Source: Darksidea phi (taxonomy: Eukaryota > Ascomycota > Dothideomycetes > Pleosporales > Lentitheciaceae). Taken from it: DNA of 64,000 nt. The position numbers and the translations under genes are program-made. The stretch is from NCBI GenBank assembly GCA_030770425.1, contig JASJFT010000003.1:434001-498000 (forward strand), written 5' to 3'. The notes beneath the pieces were generated by a model that saw only the letters and a program-made list of their open reading frames with translations, had not been told where the DNA came from and made no database searches. Shown piece by piece: positions 54,758 through 64,000 of the stretch; position 1 is the first letter of the stretch; every line of letters starts with the position of its first letter.

Positions 54758-55353
54758 TAGAGAAGTACTCTCTTGTACTGTGGCAAGTCACGTGCCTACT
54801 AGAACGGCGTCCTACTAGATACGTGAGGAGGTGTGCCAAGACTTTTGCTCACAAGCGAGATCGAACTTTGTTCAAGCGGAAGCCGATTTCGCTAGCGACT
54901 GTATGGTGGAAGAGGCGTCGATAATAAATCGACAGGATGAATGCCGGCCCATTTTTGGGCTAGTTCAGTTGTTGTGAATTTTAGGAAGCATGAAACGAGA
55001 CAGGCTGGGGCCGTGCGGGGACTAGGCAAGAAAAGCTGACGGGGTTGCGGGGGTTAGACTCGGCACTTTGGGTGCAACTGACTCCAAAAGCAGCGACAGA
55101 AAATCTCCAAAGAAGTAGTCAAAAGTCCCTGGACATAGAGTTACTGTCGTAAAGAAGTCGCTAATAACCCCTTCTTCTCTACACAATAAACCAGGCAGTA
55201 TCCAAAAACGTTGCCCAAAGAGTACGTGCGCTGATAGTTCTTTGTAGTTGCTAACGCAGAATGGAACACTTCTCCAGATGACGGTCGCGACGCAGTAAAT
55301 GTCCAGAATTGTGTTGGACACCTACAACTGGTAAACACCATGAAAAGCTCTAT
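54758..55353. other. intergenic before the DUF3638 gene end
   Basis: 596 bp. The minus-strand frame at 55321-55022 lies just beyond the large gene's stop and has no domain. No terminator signal can be pinned down. Confidence 0.4.
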
Positions 55354-58300
55354 TTAAGAGGGGCGACAATGCCATTCCGACACTTTCCCATCAACAGGTG
55401 CCGTGCTCTCATCAACACCATCCCAGGCATCTTCCTCATCTCTCTCTTCCTCCTCCGCCCCATCACGAGTACCAGTGGTGCTATAGGACTTAACGACACC
55501 TTTCTCGTTGACACGATGCGTTACGAAAAAAGCATGCCCTCTGTCCAGCGGACGACCCTGGCACACGTATCCAACAGGCGTATGCGTAATGTCCTGACCT
55601 TTGCGCCGCAGAGACAGCCACTCAAGGAGGAAGCTAATCGTTGTTGTTGTTGACGCATGTGATCCCTTCGCTTCGCCACCGTTCTCGATATACCGTACTA
55701 GTGGTGCACACTCCTCGAATCCCATATACAACCGCCCCGCAAAAATACCGAGCTCGATCGTAAGCCAGTTCGGAATGGCATGACCAGACGGGAGTTTAGG
55801 CACGGAGTAGTACGACAAATCACTGAAACAGACCATTTTTTTCGTGACCGGCGCAGAGTATGTGAGGAGGTGGACTTTTGGGGGATGTTTCTGGGCGCGG
55901 AGGGCTGAGATTAGGAGTTCGGCTTCTTCGGCGATGAGGATCAGGGCAGTGGAGGTGCTGGGGCTGTAAAGGATCCATTCGACGGGACGCTAGGCGAAAT
56001 ATTAGTACTTGGTCTCTTGAGATGAAGAAGGCGACTAGACTTACCAGAAAGTTGTCGGCTAAATCGTGCCGGCCCGTCTTAATCGTCCTCATGAACTCCA
56101 CTGAAGCAAACAACCGTGAGTCCGTACCGACAATATTAAACTTATGGCCCACAGATGTGCGTGACACGGCGGCGAATACATTTTCATAACCCTCTTCTCC
56201 ACATAAAACGCCCGTGCGAACGAAATCAGTGATGGTAGAGTGAATATCTCCAAAAGAGAGGGCTTTGTAGTGCCCGGGCGGTTGCTCTTCCCGCACTTCT
56301 TCGACTTGGAACTCGACTTCGCGCTCTTGCTCAACCTCCTCTAACGCGGAAGAATGCAGAGCGTTGGGCTTGCCAGCGACGGCGCGGCGCTGGTTGTTGA
56401 GCTCGTCCACAAAGGTCTTGATTTGCGGGAATGGGGTCACAGGGGAGGATAGGCTCTGGGTATTGTCCGTGTGGTTCCCGTATAGCTGCTCCAGTGTCTG
56501 CTGCTCTGGATGTTGAAGCGCCTTGACATAAGCATCTCTATCTTGGACATTAGAGAGAAAAGCGGCGTTCTCCCATTCTGCTGTCGTGCGATTGCAAAAT
56601 TCGGCACCCTGGGAGATGTAGAGATTTTGAAGCTGTTCATTCGCGCGGCAGGTCTGTTCCAGGAGCCAGTGTACGACGTGGGATGAGTCGACTTTGTCGT
56701 TGCCGTTCATCTCGCACACGTCGAGAATAGACTGGTGGGTTTCAGGGAATGCGAAGAAGGAGAGGGATTGCGTAGTTGCGAGTTGTCGGAGGCGCATAGC
56801 AGCTATATATGATGTTAGTGTACGAAATCTCTCGTATTGGCGGTGCATCCTTACCTTGGACTGTGTGATCTTTTGTTTGCCCAAGGGCGAGTGTCAGTGC
56901 ACCACGGGCCTCTTGGGGCAGCTTCAAATCTATGCCACGTGTGTGCGCTTCATCGTAATAAACAAGACAATTGTGCAAGTTATCGACAAATGAGGTGGCC
57001 AGCAGAGGAACCGCTTCCTTCCTTCCACGATATTGGACCCAGGCTCGGTTGTCAGCACCGAAGTACACAGCTGCCTGTGCGTTAGTATCGATGCTTAGCC
57101 ACGTCGTGACCAAATCTTCGTTACTCATTTCGAGAATATAGGCGCCAGCGTCGATGAGAACGCGGATTTTCCTCGCCATGAGTAGTTTTAGGAAGTCCTC
57201 TTCTGACAGACGCTTGCCTTCTCGAGCTGCGAGATGGTACTCTCGGTTTCGATTTTGCAGCAGGTAGGTGAGGACTTCAGCGTTAGTTTGGTGTAAACTT
57301 GGGAGATCGTTTTGTTTGATTGTGAGTGGCAACATCGTTTTGTTGTCGTTGGTACCGCTGAACCCAGTCGTCCTTGCGCCTGTGGCTACATTGTCACTTG
57401 ATTTCCTCTTCGAGAATAAGGGTAAGTCCCATCCCGAAGCCTGTAGCTTGATATCGAACTGCTTGGCGTGTGCGGGAAAAACGAAGTGGTTCATATAGTG
57501 GTCAAGCACATTTTTACTGGTTCGAAGATGCTTCCAAAGCTCTTCGAGTTGAACTTGGTCGTCCAAATTGATAACATTCCAATGATACAAAGCTTCTGGA
57601 AGAGTATCGCAAGTACTGGTCCACCTGTCGTATTCACTAGAAGGATCATGTGACGATAGAATGTGGCGAAGACTTTTGCCGAATTGAGCTTGATCGAGAC
57701 CGGAGTAGTAGAAAGCCAGGCAGGTCAAGAGAATCGCGACGTCAGGGTGACCAAACTCGGCTTGCTCGGACGGCACGCTTTTTGCCTCAAAAGGAACTGC
57801 AATGGGATCCCTGCCTGGGTGGAGGCCGTATTGTACATTCCAGCGCTTTTTCAGGCAGAGCAGAAGTATTCGATTGAGCAACAGGCCTCGGACAAGGAGC
57901 AAGTTGTTGGATGCTGAGTTCCTGTTGGCAAATAACGCGGCCACGCGCTTGAATAGCTTGTTGTCAAGGTGCGTATCCAAGAGAACTTTACGGACTTCTT
58001 CGTAGTGGCAGGGTGAAGGCGACTCTGCAAAGCGGAGGAATTCCGTTCTTCCCGTACATACATCATCAATAAGTCGTCGGTGCAGATCCTCCTCTACGTC
58101 CGACTGAAGGAAGTATGTAATTGGGTACCCGTGGTCCCGCTCAATGATTTCAATACTCCGCGGGAACATGTTTCGGAGCCCTGGGAGATGGTCCTTCACA
58201 AGTGACAAAAGCGATTGCACTACTTTCCAACGGTACGGGTGTCCATCGACCGTAGTTTGCTTACCACTTGGATAGATCAGTTGAGTCTTCACCGCCAAAG

Positions 58301-61300
58301 ACACGTCGGACTCATCCAAAACGTCCCGACACGTCGAGGTTAGCCATGATTGGAAGTTTATCATTTCCCGTGCAATTTCTAACTCGGAGTCGGCAAGATT
58401 TTGAAGACCGCTGAGCTTATAGGATAGGACATGCTCGGGAGCATTCAGAACGACGCCGCGAGAGTGAACCATGTCTTGATGAAGGTCCGCGTATAGTTGA
58501 AGTGTTTCTGGTTTCGGCTTGATACGACGGAAAAAGGGAATATGCCGTATCTCTCGACCGACTAAACCTCCGAGTCGTGACTGAATCATCTGGGCTGTCG
58601 GCAAGAGTAATGGCTTTGGTACGATCAGACGCGGGAGTTGCTCTCCATTTCCGAGCATGGCCATTGCCATTGGAACAATGCAAGAAGTTTTTCCTGTGGA
58701 TATGGTTAGGAGACAAATGTTACATGACTGCGATAATTCTCGCTCACCTTTACCCATATTCAACTGTAACACCGTGTTCTCCGCCGACGCAGGCTTAATT
58801 ATTGCATGCGCAACATCAATTTGCTCTTGTCGAATTAGGATATCACTGTCGATCTCCAGTAGGAGCCAATCGGGGAATTCTAACGGGTTCCAGTTCTCAT
58901 GGCCGGGATTGCTAAGTTCTTCTTGGAGCCGGGTGCGTTTCCTATGATAGAGCGCACTCCGGATTCGCACAAGTCGCTGTAACTTCGTGATAAGAATCCC
59001 ATGTGAAACAATTGCTTCTTTTACAGAGTTCCCGAAGGTATGATTTGAGCTAGAGCGTAGTTGCTCTAATAATGCTATCGACTTATGGCAAGGCCAGAGA
59101 CCCCCGAGTTCCAGCCATTGGAAGCGATCGTCATCGGCGGACAGAGCGTTGCGGATGCTGGCGAAGTGGTCTATTAGCACGGAGCGGACTTCTTGGATAC
59201 TCTTTGCAATTGCGGTCATATTGGGAGCGGTATAGGGAGCTTTCAACCGAGTGCTGGTCTTTGCAAGAGCAACGAGACTCTTTTCTAGATCGTGGCCATA
59301 ATGTTGTCGAAAGGGGTCCGATGACGAGGTAAAAGAAGAAAGGATCTTTCGCAGCTCTGTTGTCTCGTTTGCAATTGAATGGCTTTTGGAGGTAGGAACG
59401 GGATTGCTACTGAGGACTAACTCATCACGAGTAGAGATGTCGAAGGGTAACGCGAGCGATTTGACGATGAGGTTGGCGGAAATGGATGGGATGACGGAAC
59501 CGCGGTCGGGCGTGTGGAACGGTCTCTGTGTTAAGTGCCAAGCAGTTGGTACCCATGTGTTACTTGGCCCTTTATAGCCTTTGAGTACATCCTGAACTCG
59601 TATAACATATTTCGAAAGCTCCATATTCTTGTGCAAACGGCACCACTCCGGAACGATTCGCTCCATCGTGAGTCCGGTATCGATCAAATCCGATTCGAAA
59701 CCAGTCAGTAAGATTTCTTCGTTTGGCCACTGATCTAGGAAATGTTGTGCCAATTGCTTCCCAGCAGCCTCGCATGCCTCTTGATGGTCATTTTGCGCCT
59801 CGTCACCCCTCCGCTTTAGCTTCTCGGGCAGGTCGACAGAAATGATTTTGAAAAGCGATTGAGTAGTTGGAGATTCGTTGAGCTTGAAGTGGTTGTACGA
59901 GGAATGGGATGCTGGTTCCAGTGTCTTCAAGCTTGGCAAAGATGTGAAAGCTGCTAGGATCTTGATAACGTTCATGTCGGTTCCAGAATTCAGTGACATG
60001 AGACTGAATCGGAACATCAAGCTCCATAACTCCTGCGGACCGGAGCAGCGACACATGTTCACGAGACTGCCCCACTGCTCGTTGACATTCGTCTCGATGA
60101 CGTCGCTCAGGCTGGAGAGAAAGATCTCAGATGTAGCGTGGAATCCGCCAATGAGCGACCAGTCTTGAAGAATTACCGATAATTCTCGAGTGGTTTGTAT
60201 GCTGAATGGTTGTGTTCGGAGCATCTTTACAATCGTATAGACTTGGTCTGCTTGCGTTGAATTGGCTTGTCGGCCTCGGGATGCGTATACCTTATCACCG
60301 CCAGCCTCCTCGTTTGTATCAATAACGCTACGTTCATAAAGCCGGCGCTGCACGATGCTGCGTTTGCGAAGATGGGTCGGACTGTAGGTGCCCACTCGAA
60401 TATCTCCATTGCTTGGAGCAAAGGCACGAAGCCGTTCTGACTTGAAGAGTATACCCTGTACGAGGCCCTCGTATGCATCGTGTTGGATAGTCATCGTCAG
60501 ATCCGCATTCCAATCAACTTTCTGCAGATTTGTCTTATGCTCGGGATAGTATTCCCGCCCAGGACTGAGCTCTCTGAGGGCCTGAAGGATTTCGATAGCA
60601 GTACCTCCCAATGGTGTCCATGGTTGACAATAACCTGATTGCAGGATTTGCAAGGCTTCTTCCGTGCCTGTGCGTCCAGTCAGTAGATCAGGTATGACAA
60701 AGGAAGTCAATGCATGCAACTGGGCCTTTGCGTACAGAAGTCGCGGCTCCGCAGGGCATGACAGTCGTCCAATTACGTCATCGACTTCGAATCTCACATA
60801 ATTGGCGCTGCTTGCGACTCGGGTGACAATGTGCATCCCGCGACGCTTGGTACGGGCGTCTCCTCCAGGGACGATGATGCTCCGGCGTTTACTGTCTGCA
60901 ACGTCGCGCAGTACGATCTTGCTCTCAAGCCCATAGAGGGTGCCAATATCTTGGTCTGGATCAACCTCCTCTCCTAGTTCTCGACACTCAAGAAGATGCC
61001 TTGAGTTGACGTAGAACGACAGTTCCAGATGCCGTAGCTCAACAGACAATTTACCTTCGTCTTTTATAGGCTGGAAGACAGTAATTCTGTGGGGATTCTC
61101 GAACCCTCGGAAGATGTCGGCAACTTGCTTGAAAAGGATGGAATTAGGGTCAACCAAGGAAACACGCTTGCTTCGATACCCGTGCCGTTTTACAACATCT
61201 ATAATCCAGTCATTAACCCTCGTCTTCTGGAGTGCGTGCTTGCGACGGATCTCGAGGCATTTTGTATCCAGGTTTAACCAGTGCGCGCAATCGGAGACCT

Positions 61301-64000
61301 GACCAAAGGGTAGATCAACGGTATCGGATCCCGCAAATAGTCGTCGCGGAATGTATTCTAGGAGGCCATCATAACCACGAGCGCGGATAATGACTTCCCC
61401 GTTCCGAATGCCAAAGTGAATTTCGTATTTTTCAACCCGAGTTGCCATGACATAGGACATGCCAAGTTCGGCAGACGGGTATGTTAGAAGGTGTTGGTCG
61501 CCGAAGAGTTCCTTCACCTCTTTGGACTCTCGAATATCACGCGGCAATCTTCCCAAGGGCTTCCGATTAATGAGCAGGTGGCCTTCAATGTAATTATAGT
61601 GAACCACCTGTGGACCTGTTGAGGCCCCGGTCGCAGCGACCATGGTTGACACAACCCATCGATCAGATGGTGATGTGGGAGCCCGCCACTTAGTAAACAC
61701 CTTCTTAGTGGAGTTCCCCGAACCTGACCAAGATGTATTAATGGCGGTACCGATGCTCCGAGGGGAAGCGTTTATTGACTGTAATACAAGTGACTGGATG
61801 TTGTAAGCCATTTTCGTGTCTCGAATCAACATGCTCTTTAGCAATGGCGGTAACTTGGCTATATCGACAAGGAGGTTCTCCTGGAGAGCTAGGGAGGCCT
61901 GAACGAATATCGAAAGATCATCTTGTGGTATCACCTTGTCCGAATTCGCAAAGGTGGAAAATGTCCTTCGGCAAAGCAGTGCAGCCCAGAAAGCGTATCT
62001 AGCAGCTGTCTCCGCTACGGAAGCCTCCATGGTACACCTCACGTCAGCCCGAAGGCGCGTAATCCATTTCAACGTAATATCGCGCGCCTCTTTCAAAAGG
62101 TCCATGGCTAGAGTCTTTGAGGAGGCTAAGGTGAAGAGTCGCAGACTGAGCGTGATGAGGACCTCCATGCAGTAGACCTCACGCCAGTTGGATGTGATAT
62201 TACGTAGGCGGTACCCGATTTGTTCCTTCAGGCGGTTGCAGAATGACGTGTCCTTGAAGACTACGTGGACATCGCGAAAGAGGCCAGGTTCATCTCGTGC
62301 TGGCCCGGCCTGGGTGGCGAGGTGGTTGAACATGTGCATGGTGCTCTCGCTGCTAAAGTTCAAATTTGACGCGCCCAATTCTACTAACATAGTGAGCCAT
62401 CGACGGGCCTTGCCTGAAAGTAATCGTTGGTAGGCTGTGAACTCATGAAGAGACATGTTGGGTGGGCATTTAGTTTCGGAGGCGACAATCTCGTAGGAAG
62501 ACGGCCCATGTATTTCAGTGGGCGGGTGTATCGATTCTGGGATGACTGAATTCCGAAGCCCTAGCGGAACATGTACAGCACATAGATGCTGGAAGGTCAT
62601 TGGCTTGTCGAAGTCCTTAACCCGTTTTTTGGAGGACGTGTCAAAATAGAAGAAATCCAGCCCGTTGGGGTAGAGAACATCAGATTCAGAGGCTTTCATC
62701 TTCCGTTTGGCAACCTTGTAGTGAGTACCACGGAACGATTTAGACGTCGATGCAATCGTGATGCCGATAATGCCGGGCAGGGGCTCTTGCCCAAACATTG
62801 TGAGCGATTCACAATCCTTCAACAGCTTGACTGGCGAGACTGACGTAGGTTTTGCCGGATAACCTAACCTAAAGATCTTCCAGGTCGCATTTCGATACGC
62901 GGTGATGAAACTCGGGATACCCAACTCGAAGACTACTGCTGCCGCTTTGATTGGATCCTTAGGTAGGAAGTCCTCGTGGGCGTATATTTCCATTCGGTTC
63001 CGAGTGCGCCAGTGCCAACATTTGGTGCATCCCCTCACATTTCTCGAGCCGTTAAGATTAAAGGTGCAGACGCAAGTGCCGCCAGAGATTTCTAGAGAAT
63101 GTTCATCATACTCTTGCCACCATACATCCAGCTCAGCCTTCTTTGCTTCTCGTGAAGCCTTAGAGGCGTCTTGGACCTCTTGAAGAAGTTCTTGCATTAC
63201 CACCGACTGCGAGACATACTTCACTGCGAAGCTTTGTTTGTCAGGCTCAGAAAAGATTGATTTACGATACTTGCACCTCTCGCACCGATCTCGGAGATGA
63301 TTCTGGATGTCATGGAGTCGCTGCATCTCTGACGTGGTCGGAAGATGCAATGCATCCAAGAGCTCTGGAGCGAACACTGGGTAGTATTCAAGAAGTAGAG
63401 GACAGATTTGTACCATGTACTTGTCCAGTCGTACCCAGAGTGTGAAGAGATTCAAGATGAAGATCGACACCAGCTCGGGATCGGAATGGTAAGCCGTTCC
63501 GACAGTCTTAAACAAATCGGATACCGCTTCCGCTAGCTTGATACAACAAACTTCCGACGTCAGAGATGTCATCAATTGAGGTGATTGATGCATCTCAATC
63601 TCGTTTTCCAATTTCGCCAGCTGGAAATACATGTCTGTGAACTGCTCAACCTGCTCTATAGTGCTGTCATGCAATGGAGGCAGATTCCAAGAGAGCTGAG
63701 TCTTCTTGCGTGTGCGTGGTAAATCTAATACATGCTGAAGGTGCGATCCACTGTTGGGAAGAGAAAGAAAGAGCGCTTGTTGGTCGGCCCGCGATGGGAG
63801 TCTAGGAACAGGCCGTATTGTCTCTCGCTTGAACTTCTCCCACGCTGCCTTTACCAGCGTCGTAATCCGCGTGATAGCTTCTTTAACAAACGGTCTAGTG
63901 GCGGTGAAGAGGTACTCATAAATGGCAGGTGCGTTACCCTTTTCTTGCTCGAGCTTCGCGAGGCGGCGACAAATCTTGGCCCGGAGCGTCATGGTTAACT
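55354..64000 (-). CDS. giant DUF3638/DUF3645 protein (5' end beyond window)
   Basis: Four exons seen: 64000-58748 (open to the edge), 58693-56855, 56802-56045 and 55989-55354. Introns are 54, 52 and 55 bp, and the first is in-frame, so it hides inside a long open frame. About 2827 aa are visible; family members are about 3,100-3,200 aa. The DUF3638 region includes LEIDSDILIRQEQIDVAHAI and, once spliced, LQLNMGKGKTSCIVPM, a P-loop-like motif (about residues 1744-1757 of the visible part). DUF3645 follows with LHPGRDPIAVPFEAKSVPSE and FGHPDVAILLTCLAFYYSGL. Then VYYDEAHTRGIDLKLPQ appears, a helicase-like motif (DEAH). The C-terminal part ends in SLRRKGQDITHTPVGYVCQG. Database names call this family ubiquitin hydrolase-like; the biochemical role is unproven. 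Confidence 0.9.

Noticed and set aside
1..64000. tRNA, rRNA, CRISPR array or bacterial-type operon signals
   Set aside because: No cloverleaf with a GGTTCGAATCC-type arm, no spaced repeat array and no Shine-Dalgarno-led gene strings were seen; the window is fungal.

Overview
The window comes from a filamentous ascomycete (Pezizomycotina; a Dothideomycetes/Pleosporales source is my guess). The evidence is genes split by introns of about 47-190 bp with GT-AG ends, HET-domain genes, a Zn2Cys6 regulator of the AflR type, secreted plant-cell-wall glycosidases, and transposons mutated in the way repeat-induced point mutation (RIP) does it: CpA/TpG almost gone and sense codons turned into TAA/TAG. 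Exon joins were worked out by eye from reading frame and splice signals, not from transcripts.

Layout. 1-89: start of a secreted protein that runs off the left edge. 1.9-4.5 kb: a dead cytochrome P450 divergent from an intact metallo-beta-lactamase-fold hydrolase. 6.6-13.1 kb: a secreted GH3 beta-glucosidase, an unrecognised two-exon gene, and a six-exon MFS (DHA2) exporter. 13.27-22.59 kb: a pogo/Fot1-like DNA transposon (TA duplication, 60-bp inverted ends) split by a 7.46-kb Ty3-type LTR retrotransposon (489-bp LTRs, 5-bp duplication). Both are heavily RIP-mutated. The retroelement also carries an antisense reading frame with a Zn2Cys6-like cysteine pattern.

23.1-33.9 kb: an AflR-type regulator, then mostly conserved genes: SDHAF2/Sdh5, a GH53 endo-galactanase, the splicing factor PRP24 and mitochondrial ribosomal protein uL22m. 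34.5-40.9 kb: a decaying accessory stretch holding a broken alpha/beta hydrolase, a frameshifted HET fragment, one intact 654-aa HET protein, a broken metallopeptidase-like gene and an interrupted orphan. 41.1-46.0 kb: UTP15 and a homeodomain plus C2H2 transcription factor. 46.4-50.9 kb: a dead F-box-type gene, an intact F-box-like gene and a zinc alcohol dehydrogenase. 50.9-55.3 kb: gene-poor DNA with one small secreted six-cysteine protein and one interrupted orphan frame. 55.35 kb to the right edge: most of a giant DUF3638/DUF3645 protein.

How the genes fit together. SDHAF2, PRP24, uL22m, UTP15 and the DUF3638 protein are core functions (respiratory assembly, splicing, mitochondrial translation, rRNA processing). 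GH3, GH53 and the small secreted protein suggest life on or in plant material. The P450 remnant, the hydrolase, the MFS exporter and the AflR-type regulator resemble pieces of a former secondary-metabolite locus, but no backbone synthase is present. That link is inference.
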